Part shown: piece by piece, positions 21,173 to 31,869 of the stretch
How positions within the stretch are numbered: position 1 is the first letter of the stretch
Layout of the letters: every line of letters begins with the position of its first letter
Assembly: GCF_002288925.2 (NCBI RefSeq)
Contig: NW_022098030.1
Location: 8,655,532 to 8,719,531, forward strand
From: Delphinapterus leucas
Taxonomy: Eukaryota > Chordata > Mammalia > Artiodactyla > Monodontidae
Direction of reading: 5' to 3'
DNA length: 64,000 nucleotides
Notes under the pieces: generated by a model
What the model was told of the DNA's origin: nothing
Databases searched by the model: none
What the model saw: only the letters and a program-made list of their open reading frames with translations
Position numbers and translations under genes: made by a program

Positions 21173-21694
21173 GGGCATGATATGTCTACTTACTACCAGA
21201 AATTCTGGCATATATTAGGGTCTCACTAATTACTTGTTGAATAGATAAGTGTATGAGAATAATATTGACATTTATTTCTAGGTCTGATATCAAAGGAGGC
21301 ACTGCATGTGAAAGAACTACAAGAATTATATAGTGTCACACATAGCTAATGGTTATTACTACCATTTTTGTTTTCACAGTTTATTATATTGATATTACAA
21401 AAGCCAGTATAATATATATAGTGAAGAAACTTTTACTTCATTAAGTTTGGATTGGCATAATTTTGAATTTAGGATTACAGATAGAATCTTACCCTTCTAT
21501 GTAACTTGGTTCCAGCCACATTCCTGTTATATTTCATTCTTGGTTTCTAAATGAATAACTTATCAAAGTTTATGCTTAAGCATGTGATTCCCATATTCTA
21601 GAATAGGCATGTTATAATTGCTGTAATTTTAAAAACTGTAAACATACTTTACTCTGTAAAAAACACAAACTTAGTCAGGACCCAATTTTGGTTC
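21173..21694. other. Unclassified spacer
   Basis: AT-rich, no gene or named repeat seen. Confidence 0.45.
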
Positions 21695-21791
21695 TTTTTT
21701 TTTTTTTTTTTTTCGCGGTACGCGGGCCTCTCACTGTTGTGGCCTCTCCCGTTGCGGAGCACAGGCTCCGCACGCACAGGCTCAGTGGCCA
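21695..21791 (-). mobile_element. CHR-type SINE, 5'-truncated
   Basis: Only the 3' half is present on the minus strand: a 19-base T tract (the A tail), CGCGGTACGCGGGCCTCTCA, and the body up to CTCAGTGGCCA. The tRNA-related head with both Pol III boxes is missing, so this copy could not be transcribed by itself. It abuts an MLT1-like LTR directly. No duplication was found. Confidence 0.9.
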
Positions 21792-21795
21792 AGTT

Positions 21796-22355
21796 TCCTG
21801 CCCCTTTGTGTAATCACCTTTCCTTGAATTTGTGCAGAATGACAAATCACTTTGTGATTATGTTTGGTCATATGAAATTTTGCAGACGTAACTTAGGTTC
21901 CTAATCAGTTGACTTTGTGTGAATCAAGGGGGAAATTATCCTGGGTAACCTGGTCTACTCAACTCAGGTCTTAGAAGTGATCAGAGAGATTTGAAGTGAG
22001 ATTCTCCTACTGGCCTTACAGGAGCAAACTGCCATATTGTGGAGAAGGCTATGTGGCTAGGACCTGAGAATGTCCTCTAGTTGACATCTAGCAAGAAAAC
22101 AGAGACCTCAGTCTTACAACCACAAGGAACTAAACTCTGGCAATAACCAGTGACCTTGGAAATGGATCCTGAGCTCCAGATGAAAATATAGCTAGAATGA
22201 CACCTTGAAAAAAGAACCCAGTTACAACATATCTGGACTTCTGATCCATAGAAGAATATGAGATAATAAATGGGTGCTGTTTTAAACCCTACTTTGGAGT
22301 AACTTGTCTAAAGTCACTAGGTTTGAGGTAGCTTGTTACACAGCAATGGAACACA
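21796..22355 (+). mobile_element. MaLR LTR (MLT1 type), nearly full length
   Basis: Order: TCATATGAAATTTTGCAGAC, AACTTAGGTTCCTAATCAG, AAATTATCCTGGGTAACCTG, GATCAGAGAGATTTGAAGTG, AACCAGTGACCTTGGAAATG, GAGATAATAAATGGGTGCTG with poly(A) signal, TTTAAACCCTACTTTGGAGT-like end text, and AGCTTGTTACACAGCAATGG. Old and diverged, solitary. Confidence 0.75.
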
Positions 22356-23534
22356 AATATTGTATCTTTTCTCTAATAATTCCCATTTCTAAAGTGTAAC
22401 AAAAACTCAGTGAAATTTGGCACTTCAAGGAATCATTATCCCTGTCATTTCCCAGTTTTATGTTCAATCTTGAACATGTGTTTAAATGTAGTAAAGGAGA
22501 GAATAAAAGGCCTGGATCTATCCTGCTTAGAAGTATGTAACATCCTAGAAATTTAAAAAGGGGTCTTAACTTATACTGGGTCAGACACTCACTTTACAAA
22601 GGAAAAACTGAAGGACCTGAATTTATTTTTTAATCAACACTTCAAAAATTGGGGTAAAAATATAAAGTAAGATTAAAAAATTAGTGCAAATAACCAAGTA
22701 ATTAAACTATTTTCAAACACATTTGAATTCTATTATGATTTACCTATAGGTGGATTATTCAGATCCATTTGTTTCTTATCCTTGTACTAGTTCTTTCTTC
22801 TTTCTTCCTGATTTCTGATTATATCATTGCCTATGAGCAGAAGTGAGCAGTGCCAGAGAAATTCTCTGTGAATATCTTTTAAAATTTATTAGCGTCAGTG
22901 ATCAAAGATTTAGTGAAGGACAAGGATGAAATTAATGTTTAAAAATTAAGTTATAGTACTTTGGGTAATATTGCAAGTAAAAACAAAAATCATAAAAATT
23001 TTAACTTTGAAACATGGTACTGCAAATCCTTTTTATAAAAACTGCAAAATGAGAATTTTTAGCTAATGAGTGAGACTTGGCAGGACATAAATGGAAATAT
23101 GTTTCATTGGCCAACATGTTCTGGAGGCATATGAGTGTTTAAATAGATGACGCTCAAAAGAATATTTTTGGCATCAAAGTGCCTCTAAACATTTTGATCA
23201 GGAATTTGATTGCCATATGTCCATATCCTCCAACTTAAATGATGAACATACTTCAGGTCTCTTGGGATTTTTTAGTTCCTGGCAGTACTGACTCTTTAAT
23301 CATTAAGAATTTTGTCTTGCAAAATACGCTCTTTTCCTCTCTTTCATAATTTTCCTTGTACATTGATCATTTCAGTGTAGACTGTCTGGAATTCAAATTG
23401 AAGCAGTGATTTTTGAAGCTCAATATTGAGAGAAGCAGCCATGTTTAGGGTTTGCTTTTGAACAGTGCTTATGAATTCCACTGTCATGACACTTAACCAT
23501 TAAAGCTTCCATATACAGATTCATCTTTAGTCTT
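22356..23534. other. Unclassified spacer, about 1.2 kb
   Basis: No gene or RNA gene recognised. AT-rich, with non-repetitive appearance in parts of 23090-23480. Confidence 0.5.
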
Positions 23535-23549
23535 AGATGTTCATTTTTT

Positions 23550-23779
23550 TTTTAAAAATTTATTTATTTATTTGGTTGCACTGGGTCTTAGTTTTGGCAG
23601 GCGGGCTCCTTAGTTGCGGCAGGTGAGCTCCTTAGTTGTGGCATGCGAACTCTTAGTTGTGGCATGCGAACTCTTAGTTGCAGCATGCATGTGGGATCTA
23701 GTTCCCTGACCAGGGATGGAACCCAGGCCCCCTGCTTTGGGAGCTTGTAATCTTAACCACTGCACCACCAGGGAATCCC
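23550..23779 (-). mobile_element. Older CHR-like SINE (long head type) with target-site duplication
   Basis: Minus-strand copy ending in the complement of the SINE head (CACCACCAGGGAATCCC). It differs from the short CHR group: CTGACCAGGGATGGAACCCA and GCCCCCTGCTTTGGGAGC replace the usual text, and TTAGTTGTGGCATGCGAACT is repeated in tandem (about 23633-23675). The direct repeat AGATGTTCATTTTTT lies at 23535-23549 and 23780-23794, 15 bp and perfect. Confidence 0.92.
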
Positions 23780-23794
23780 AGATGTTCATTTTTT

Positions 23795-25449
23795 ATCTAA
23801 ACTCCTATATTATAAATGTCTAAAGTGCATAATATGTCATTTTCATCTTTGTTTCTCCACAGAAACTTTCAAAAGGAAGGTATCAGAAAATATTTGCAAA
23901 TACATTACTGAATACCATATTCAGTAATGCTAGATATTTCATTTGTTTCAATAAATCACATTATTTTAATAAAACATGCAAATGTCACCAAAGGTAGAGA
24001 TCTGAGTTTGAGGGGAAGATAATTGGACCTGAAACTTTTCTGATGCATTAGAAATCCTCAAATTACTTAAAATGTATGAGGAAGGAAACATTTTGTTAAT
24101 ATTTTTCCAGTTCTCCTCACCATTTTCTTCCATTTTTTTCGGATACCATGAATATATTTAACATTTGTGTGTATGCACAAGTAATCCTGCAATATGGAAG
24201 TTAGGAGTAGCCATTTTTTTCAGCTAACTTTCTAGATCTGACAGTTCTAGATATGCATTGTAGGCAATTGATGGTTGCATGTTTTTTAAATTAATAGACT
24301 TTATTTTTTTTAGAGAAGTTTAGGTTTACAGGAAAAATGAAAGTACAGAGAAAAATGGTTACATTTTAGTTATAAATGCTTATTTCAATTAGTAAGTCTT
24401 GTGCACCACATTTTTGCAATTCCTATCCTCCATTTCATTTTAAATCAAAATTTTTGCTTCGCCTTATTTTTTTAATGTTCACTCTTTGAATACTGGAGTT
24501 TATAATGTGAATGTCTTGTTAAGGAACCCCAAGAATCATGAAATAAAAAGCATCAAAATGAAATATAATTGATTGACTTATATTACAGGAAAGGTTGGCA
24601 TGTCTCCTAGGCAGCAATAGAAAGGGTTCAATCAGGAGCTCAAGTGCCATAATTGAAAATAAAGATTTTTATATTCACTACCTCACCTACTGAAAAGGGG
24701 GACTTTCTCTTCCTGCATTAGATAGCTTGAGGCTTCAATCTCATATCTGATAGTGTCTGGGCCCATTTAAGTTATATATCAAGTTAAATAGCTCCCTGGC
24801 TGGCAGACATTTATGCGTAGAATTTGAATGATTTCAATCTTTCAATTTAATAAAGGAGATAGTGTAACTTAATAGTTTCTGTGTATTCAAAGAACTTCAT
24901 AGAGTTCAGCGATGACTGAATACAAAGCAATTAGAAGACAAGAAGAATGTCTGGTTGAATCAGAGAAGCATTAAGTTGTCTGTTCACAGTCTGTGCACCA
25001 CATCCTGATAATGGTGCACAAAATGACCTCGTTTCTCCCTGTGGCAAATTGCCGTGCTTGACATCTGTGGAAATGGTCACACATCTGAATCCCTGAGACA
25101 CTGTCCTGCAACTTCCATCCCTCCGCAGGACCTCTTTCTCGTAACTCAAGTGCAGAGAGTGCAGCAGAAAGAAACAGTAACACTGGGAGTGTGGTCTGAC
25201 TGCACAAGACACCACTCAGCATGAAAATATTGATAGAATTTGGAAAACAGGATAACTCTATTACAAAGTGAAGACAATGCACTTGCAACAGTTATCTATT
25301 TATACTCAAAGATGAATATGGAAATCTAGAGTTTTTACTGCTTCTGTAGGTGATATTCTAGCCAAGTTGTGAGTGCAATCCTCTTTATGACATGATGTTA
25401 ATTAAGCCAACTATTCTCTCAATAAGAATGTCTGCAGGTTATATCCTAC
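23795..25449. other. Spacer with one weak L1 trace and a less AT-rich block
   Basis: About 24270-24360 looks like antisense L1 (TTTAGAGAAGTTTAGGTTTA, CAGGAAAAATGAAAGTACAG). About 24930-25290 is richer in GC, free of simple repeats, and includes GACCTCGTTTCTCCCTGTGG and CTGACTGCACAAGACACCAC. Overlapping minus-strand frames of 94 and 105 codons cross it, but they lie in different frames, have no recognised domain and begin or end in AT-rich spacer, so I do not call a gene. Elsewhere nothing is recognised. Confidence 0.5.
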
Positions 25450-25451
25450 AG

Positions 25452-25530
25452 CCATCCATCCTACCATTCATCCATCCATCCATCCATCTATCTATCTATC
25501 TGTCTACCTACCTACCTACCTACCTATATC
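25452..25530 (+). repeat. Compound tetranucleotide microsatellite
   Basis: Successive CATC, TATC and TACC units (ATCCATCCATCC, then CTATCTATCTATC, then CCTACCTACCTACC). It is interrupted at its start by CTACCATT, and is likely length-variable. Confidence 0.95.
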
Positions 25531-25569
25531 TTATCAATCATCTATTTACCTAAATCTATTTTCCTTAGA

Positions 25570-25930
25570 ATTACCTCCTGTAAAACTTTTCAATGTTTCT
25601 TCATTTGCCTCTACTAGCTACCAATTTATCGTTAAAGGTTTTTCAATGTTTTGCTGCATAGTACTAAAAGAAAAGTCACTTCTTTCAAGAAAAGACTTAC
25701 CATCTCCTCAAGTCTTATTTCATCTCCATACTTCTCTGTGGCTCCTCCATTATATCACATACTAGACTATCTGTCTAGTGTTTTTGCCTAATTTCCTGAC
25801 TTCCTAAATAGATTTAAGATTCTTCACATCAGAGACCATATTTTATTTGTTTTTGTATCCTTCATTTTTCCTCACCTAGTGCCTTGTGAATAGTCAGAGC
25901 TAAGTAAATATATATTGTGTTAGTGATAAA
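25570..25930 (+). mobile_element. L2 3' end
   Basis: Later half is clear: TTCACATCAGAGACCATATT, TTATTTGTTTTTGTATCCTT, CACCTAGTGCCTTGTGAATA, and GCTAAGTAAATATATATTG, matching the L2 end that reads GGGCAGGGA.. CCAGTGCCTGGCAC.. CTCAATAAATATTTG when intact. The first half (from 25570) is more decayed. Old element. Confidence 0.72.
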
Positions 25931-26009
25931 GAGTATCATTTACATTATTAAGCTAACCTACTTTAGAATATAGATATTTTTGTGCATCTGTTATAACTTA
26001 TAGTTGTGA

Positions 26010-26220
26010 ATAAGACTAATAATCATGAGTTCCTACTACACCAGGCTCTGTGCGGCATACTACACCATACACATTGTTGCATTGGTTTCTGAGCTGGGAG
26101 ATTCAAAAGCATAAGGAAGCTGAGGGTTATGGAGGTTAAGAGACTTGTCCAGATTCAGGGTGTGGTACAAATAGGATTTAATTCCTGAACTTTAAGCCTC
26201 CCCATATAGGGTTTGTAACT
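26010..26220 (+). mobile_element. MIR SINE
   Basis: CTACTACACCAGGCTCTGTG, then AAGGAAGCTGAGGGTTATGG, AGGTTAAGAGACTTGTCCAG, and AGGATTTAATTCCTGAAC follow the MIR order of core then 3' half. Diverged. Confidence 0.75.
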
Positions 26221-26224
26221 ACTG

Positions 26225-26640
26225 TACTATACTTTGTTGTAACTGCTTGAGTTGGGCATATGAGATAGTCATTAAAATGTTCATCATTCTAGCCGTCTTC
26301 CTTGTGGACACATGATCCAACTGAATTTTCCCGCCCCACTTGATTTTAGCATGGCTATGTGATTTCCTATGCCATAAAACATAAGCAGAAGCTGTGGTGC
26401 CCCTTCTTACAGAAGGCTTGAGTGCCAGTTTGTGATCTGTCATGTTCTCTTACCACTGCTGACGTGATTTTGGAAAATTCCATCAGTCTGAGCCTTTGAG
26501 TGACTACAATAAACATAGCCCTAATTCTGGTCTATGTTGTGCCTATACCATGAATGGGGGAAAAAAATTATTGTAAGTCACTGACATAATGGGGTTGTTT
26601 ATTACTGCAAATTAACCAAGTCCATCCTGATATAACAAGA
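26225..26640 (+). mobile_element. MaLR-like LTR (distant MLT1 type)
   Basis: The 3' half fits old MLT1 LTRs: GTGACTACAATAAACATAGC (poly(A) signal region), TTATTGTAAGTCACTGACAT, ATGGGGTTGTTTATTACTGC, then a CCAAGTCCATCCTGATAT end. The 5' half has CATGGCTATGTGATTTCC and CTGTCATGTTCTCTTACCAC, which also fit loosely. A 74-codon minus-strand frame lies inside and is not supported as a gene. Confidence 0.6.
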
Positions 26641-26814
26641 AACTCTTCTTCTTGTAAAAGATCTTTTTCCATGCCTCTTTCTTCAGTTACCTGTTTCTTG
26701 TTTGAACAGCAATCTATTTATGGACAGATACATGATTACAATGTTTTATTCACTGATATGCCACAATAGTTGGAAGGCCAATTCTTATGGAGAATTGAGA
26801 GACTTGAGGACCCT

Positions 26815-26970
26815 TTTACCAGAATCATCTGGGAGCTTTTAAAAAACTACAGAGTCTGCAATCCACCCTAAATCTACCAGATCAAAATCTCTGAGAGTAG
26901 GTCTCTGAATCTTGATATTCACTGATACCTTAAAGGAGTGTTACATACAGTAAAGTTTGAGAATTAATGC
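26815..26970 (+). mobile_element. MER5A DNA transposon fragment
   Basis: CCAGAATCATCTGGGAGCTT, TTAAAAAACTACAGAGTCTG, GATCAAAATCTCTGAGAGTA and GGTCTCTGAATCTTGATATT follow MER5A (hAT-Charlie, non-autonomous). The near end AGTTTGAGAATTAATG corresponds to its terminal inverted repeat. Confidence 0.8.
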
Positions 26971-27609
26971 CATGGATAGTAGAAGGCAAAATTTATTTCC
27001 GTAGCTAAGTCCTGGCCTCAGTTTCCTTCTTGAGGCATGGCAGGAGTTACTCCGAGGCTTTGCCTTAATATCTTTTTGGTAAATGGCAACCATAAGCAAC
27101 AACAAAAAATTAACTTGCAATGCAAATTAGAAGTTTAAGAACATTTCAGTGTTTTCAAAGTAAAGTGAGCAGGATGTAATGAAAAAGCATATTTAGAGAA
27201 ATGAATTTGAGATTCAGAATGTAATTACTTTCAGATCATGTTCCTTGAGCAAGAATCCAAATAATATTATTTCATTATGGAAAATATATGGTTACAAACT
27301 ACAGATAAGAAAAATATGAAAGAAATAAAAGTAAGCTATAATGTGGTATGTCTTTCCAGACTTCTTTTTTTTCTTCTTTTGCTATGATATCTCTACTGGA
27401 TATATAATGGCACCCATATAGCACAAGTGATATCATACATTATAATACTTTTATTAACTATTCTGTGAGATATTGTTTCCTTTTATTATTTTATTGTTTT
27501 TAATAATATTGTCATGCTTATGATAGTGGATACTGTTTAATGTGTTTATAATATATTCAAGTTTTATAATTTGCTATTACCCTCCATAATTTCTCAGTTT
27601 GAAGGCACC
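26971..27609. other. AT-rich unclassified spacer
   Basis: No gene seen. From about 27240 to 27560 the sequence is very AT-rich and could be a decayed L1, but I cannot show it. Confidence 0.45.
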
Positions 27610-27850
27610 TGGAAGATATGGTTTTGAAGGCAGCTCTGCTACTAATACATGTGACCATAACTGAGTTACTTAAATCCTCTGAGCAATCTGTATATTCCTG
27701 GTACCATACAACCCTTACTTGTCCTCTTCAGTCCTTGCCACACCCTTCTAAAATAAGCATCTTTATCTCTTTTCATAGAGGGGGACAGAGTACTCTAGAG
27801 ACGTCACGGAGCCAGTAATTAAAGTTGTGTTGTCTACTTCTAATGCCTCC
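27610..27850 (+). mobile_element. MIR SINE
   Basis: GGCAGCTCTGCTACTAATAC, ATGTGACCATAACTGAGTTA and CTTAAATCCTCTGAGC match the MIR head. CATAGAGGGGGACAGAGTAC and ACGGAGCCAGTAATTAAAG may be its 3' half. The short frame at 27618-27818 overlaps by chance. Confidence 0.6.
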
Positions 27851-28014
27851 AGACTTCTTCCCACAACTTCAGCATGAGGCTAGTTTTCTTGATTGTCTTT
27901 TTTTTTTTTTTTTTATTCTTTTTAATGAACTCTGCCTTCAAACGTGAGAAACCCGTCACTGTAAAAGTTAAGAATGTCTTGTTTCCTCTTTGGATGGTAT
28001 AATCAAAAGGGTAC
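27851..28014. other. T-tract and spacer
   Basis: A T tract of about 19 bases lies at 27897-27915. The surroundings are not classified. Confidence 0.5.
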
Positions 28015-28100
28015 TGTCTTTGGAATAAAAAACTCCCAGGATTCAAATATTCCCCTCTAGCACTTGCTAAGCTCTGTGGCCATGGTCAAGTCCCTTTTCC
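28015..28100 (+). mobile_element. MIR SINE 5' fragment
   Basis: CTCCCAGGATTCAAATATTC, CTCTAGCACTTGCTAAGCTC and TGTGGCCATGGTCAAGTCCC follow the MIR tRNA-derived head. The rest is lost. Confidence 0.6.
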
Positions 28101-28589
28101 TGTACAAAAGAATGTACAGAATGTAGATTGTCAGAATGTAGCTTGGTTGAAAGATTGGCTTGATTATAAATGAGGAGCATGCTCTTTGCATTAAATGGTG
28201 TATGGCTAAGCAGGCTGGATTCATTTGACTTCCCAGACAGCCAGAGTTGGATTCAGAAGCAGCTAATTGCCTTGGGGACCTTCCTTTGGCATCTTGCCCA
28301 ATGTACGTTTCGTGGGAGGAGCAGCTTCACACACAGTGCTTGGAAGCATCTGGGTTGCTCCTGTTCTGAATGCTACTGCTGACAGATTTACCATCTGCCT
28401 TTGAGAAAGACAGCAGTCTGGGGAACTTTGATAATAAGCATTCACATGATAGCCTTTGACAGTCAAAAGCCCTCATTAAATAAGATACCAAAATATGTCC
28501 CATCTAAACTAAACAAACAATAAAACACCAGCTTTATTTTGGTTTTCATTCTTTACAAATGTAACATGGAAATTCATTGATGGCAGCAC
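28101..28589. other. Non-repetitive block of mixed composition
   Basis: About 28140-28480 lacks simple repeats and known families and is less AT-rich than its surroundings. A 70-codon plus-strand frame (28170-28382) and a 67-codon minus-strand frame (28263-28466) overlap here; neither has a recognisable domain, so I call no gene. It is a candidate for conserved noncoding or regulatory sequence on composition alone. Confidence 0.45.
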
Positions 28590-28815
28590 GTTTATTGAAC
28601 ATTAACTTTGTTCCTATGCTAAGTGCTTTACATTTTCATGTTTAATTTACACAACCACAAGCTTGGGTAGGTAAAATTTTTATCTTTGTTTTGAAAATAA
28701 GGAAACTAATACTTAGAGAATAAAAATTTTGTTCAAGCTTACTTTAGATAGTGTCAGAGAAGGAATTTGAATCCAGGTAGTCAAAGTTGGTTTACCATAA
28801 GCTTCATCTCTGCAT
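28590..28815 (+). mobile_element. MIR SINE, near full length
   Basis: CACGTTTATTGAACATTAAC, TGTTCCTATGCTAAGTGCTT, TACATTTTCATGTTTAATTT, GAAAATAAGGAAACTAATAC and GGAATTTGAATCCAGGTAGT follow the MIR core and 3' half in order. Confidence 0.78.
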
Positions 28816-29165
28816 ATACTACATTTTAAACCATTTTCTCCTGGAAGTTGATGTTCTGGATTACCTTAGCATAGGTTGATTATTTAATTAATGATGCAGT
28901 TGCATAGTATATTTCTATTACAGTAGATTATACAGTCAGGATAGATTACTCAGAATGTAGTTATATTGAGATCAAGGTTGCATCTGATCTTTTCTTGACT
29001 CATTAGCTTCTCCAGAAGAAAATGTTATTCAGTGAGAGATGGTATCCCTAATCCTTAAAGATGCATGTCAAAAGTCAGACCAGGTTGACAAAAGTGCACT
29101 TCACCTTTAAAACGACCAGAGTACTTGTCACAGTGATGTGAAAGTACTTAAAAAAGTAAAAACTG
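28816..29165. other. Unclassified spacer
   Basis: AT-rich, no gene or confident repeat. The last 15 bases are the left target-site duplication of the following SINE. Confidence 0.45.
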
Positions 29166-29278
29166 GTAATTCCCTGGTGGTCCAGAGGTTAGGATTCAGT
29201 GCATTCACTGCTGTGAGCCCGGGTTCAATCCTTGGTCAGGGAACTAAGATCCTGCAAGCCGTGTGGTATGGCCAAAAA
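29166..29278 (+). mobile_element. Short CHR-like SINE with target-site duplication
   Basis: About 113 bp: head TAATTCCCTGGTGGTCCAGA, B-box-like GGGTTCAATCC near 29221, GGTCAGGGAACTAAGATCCT, and an end TGGTATGGCCAAAAA. It belongs to the tRNA-derived group without the CHR 3' extension. The flanking repeat is AAAAAGTAAAAACTG at 29151-29165 against 29279-29293, with one difference in 15. Confidence 0.88.
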
Positions 29279-29293
29279 AAAAAGTAAAAGCTG

Positions 29294-30152
29294 TATGCAA
29301 TTTTAAGTTATATCATATCTGAAAGATGGCACATTTGGTTAGCCTAATGTTTATTAACACTTGCAATTTATAGAATAGCTTTTTATCATCATTATGTCTT
29401 GCTTTCTTAGAGGATTGATAAAATATATACTCTTAGCAAGTGAGATGTGATAGGCATGTATAATTATATTTGCCCACAACTGCAATTATATACACTGCTT
29501 TGCTTAAACATTCTTGGCCTGCTCTTTAAATACTCAAAAGCTGATGATCTCAATGCCATTAATATCTATGTTAACTTTAAATGGCAATTTAATTTAAAGT
29601 CCCTAAACAGAAATGCATGGGTACATTTAAAATTGAATTGCATCTTTTAAAATAGCTCTCTGTGGACATTTCTTTATGTTCCTTAAAAGGCAGGCACATT
29701 CCAGCCGTAAGCACTTGCAGTTGGAATGCATGTCATGACCGATAGTTGCCCTGCTTTCTTTTCCCTTCGGGAAATCCACCAACCTGGTTGCAGACTGTCA
29801 GTAGGAAGATAGGTAGAATGATTTATAACCAGCCTGTGGCTGTTTATACTAAAGTGCATATAGACAAAGCACACTGGAGGGGAACATGGAGTGGAAGATA
29901 TTGATTCATATTTTTTAGGACCAGCTCTAAACCCTATGAGCACAATCAATATTGAGTCTATTAACTTACATGTAGTACACTAATGAATAGTAGAAAAACT
30001 TGAGAGCAATAACCTTAAATGTAAAGGGAATACAACATATAAAGATGACGTGCATGAGTCTGAAACTCATGATTTAAGATTACTCTGTATAAATGAAATA
30101 TAATTCCCAATTATATTTGAAGACTCTGGATCCTTTTCTGGTATCAGGCAAA
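29294..30152. other. Unclassified spacer, about 0.9 kb
   Basis: About 29650-29960 has mixed composition and no named repeat (for example GCACTTGCAGTTGGAATGCA). The 88-codon minus-strand frame there has no recognised domain. The rest is AT-rich. Confidence 0.45.
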
Positions 30153-30167
30153 GAAACAAGTTAATTT

Positions 30168-31682
30168 TTTTTTTAAACATCTTTATTGGGGTATAATTGC
30201 TTTACAATCGTGTGTTAGTTTCTGCTTTATACCAAAGTGAATCAGTTATACATATACATATGTTCCCATATCTCTTCCCTCTTGCGTCTTCCTCCCTCCC
30301 GCCCTCCCTATCCCACCCCTCCAGGCGGTCACAAAGCACCGAGCTGATATCCTTGTGCTATGCGGCTGCTTCCCACTAGCTATCTACCTTACATTTGTTA
30401 GTGTATATATGTCCATGCCTCTCTCTCGCTTTGTCACAGCTCACCCTTCCCCCTCCCCACGTCCTCAAGTCTGTTCTCCAGTAGGTCTGTGCCTTTATTC
30501 CTGTCTTACCCCTAGGTTCTTCATGACATTTTTTTTCCCTTAAATTCCATATATATGTGTTAGCATACGGTATTTGTCTTTCTCTTTCTGACTTACTTCA
30601 CTCTGTATGACAGACTCTAGGTCTATCCACCTCATTACAAATAGCTCAATTTCGTTTCTTTTTATGGCTGAGTAATATTCCATTGTCTATATGTGCCAGA
30701 TCTTCTTTATCCATTCATCCGATGATGGACACATAGGTTGTTTCCATCTCCGGGCTATTGTAAATAGAGCTGCAATGAACATTTTGGTACATGACTCTTT
30801 TTGAATTTTGGTTTTCTCAGGGTATATGCCCAGTAGTGGGATTGCTGGGTCATATGGTAGTTCTATTTGTAGTTTTTTAAGGAACCTCCATACTGTTCTC
30901 CATAGTGGCTGAACCAATTCACATTCCCACCAGCAGTGCAAGAGTGTTCCCTTTTCTCCACACCCTCTCCAGCATTTATTGTTTCTAGATTTTTTGATGA
31001 TGGCCATTCTGACTGGTGTGAGATGATATCTCATTGTAGTTTTGATTTGCAATTCTCTAATGATTAATGATGTTGAGCATTCTTTCATGTGTTTGTTGGC
31101 AGTCTGTATATCTTCTTTGGAGAAATGTCTATTTAGGTCTTCTGCCCATTTTTGGATTGGGTTGTTTGTTTTTTTGTTATTGAGCTGCATGAGCTGCTTG
31201 TAAATTTTGGAAATTAATCCTTTGTCAGTCGCTTCATTTGCAAATATTTTCTCCCATTCTGAGGGTTGTCTTTTGGTCTTGTTTATGGTTTCCTTTGCTG
31301 TGCAAAAGCTTTGAAGTTTCATTAGATCCCATTTGTTTATTTTTGTTTTTATTTCCATTTCTCTAGGACGTGGGTCAAAAAGAATCTTGCTGTGATTTAT
31401 GTCATAGAGTGTTCTGCCTATGTTTTCCTCTAAGAGTTTGATAGTTTCTGGTCTTACATTTAGGTCTTTAATCCATTTTGAGCTTATTTTTGTGTATGTT
31501 GTTAGAGAGTGATCTAATTTCATACTTTTACATGTAGCTGTCCAGTTTTCCCAGCACCACTTATTGAAGAGGCTGTCCTTTCTCCACTGTACATTCCTGC
31601 CTCCTTTATCAAAGATAAGGTGACCATATGTGCGTGGGTTTATCTCTGGGCTTTCTATCCTGTTCCATTGATCTATCTTTCT
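30168..31682 (-). mobile_element. 5'-truncated L1, 1.5 kb, with target-site duplication
   Basis: Minus-strand L1 with intact 3' end: a T tract, AACATCTTTATTGGGGTATA and the cetartiodactyl 3' untranslated region (30168-30540), then the end of ORF2. The direct repeat GAAACAAGTTAATTT occurs at 30153-30167 and 31683-31697, 15 bp and perfect, so the insertion is complete and undisturbed. Truncation at 31682 left about the last quarter of the element. The same 3' untranslated sequence occurs at 35718-35948. Confidence 0.96.
30687..31682 (-). pseudogene. L1 ORF2 C-terminal remnant with premature stop
   Basis: About 330 residues of the L1 ORF2 C-terminal part read without interruption; this is the enzyme region after the reverse-transcriptase core. 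The cysteine/histidine knuckle C-x3-C-x7-H-x4-C is intact (codons within 30921-30974). The frame stops at TAG (30687-30689) directly after WIKKIWHI. Beyond the stop the same frame continues with L1-like residues (for example MEYY, close to the normal text) to a TAA near 30540. A single base change of a Tyr codon therefore explains the loss of about 50 residues. The upstream extension to 32000 is flanking DNA, not L1. There is no promoter, start or N-terminus, so it is non-functional. Confidence 0.93.
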
Positions 31683-31869
31683 GAAACAAGTTAATTTATT
31701 TGTTGGATATAAAAGTTTACAATAAATCAAGTCAGAGATAAAGGAAAAGAGAAAATGTATGGATAAATTAAATCTAAGGTAATGTGTATGCATATGCACT
31801 AATCCACAAGAGAGTGTTATAGTGACAAGAATTGTGTCATATGAGTCTAGTTTCACCAATGTGGGAAGA

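Noticed and set aside
25452..25530. Possible regular array such as a CRISPR or satellite
   Set aside because: Units are four bases long without spacers; it is a compound microsatellite.
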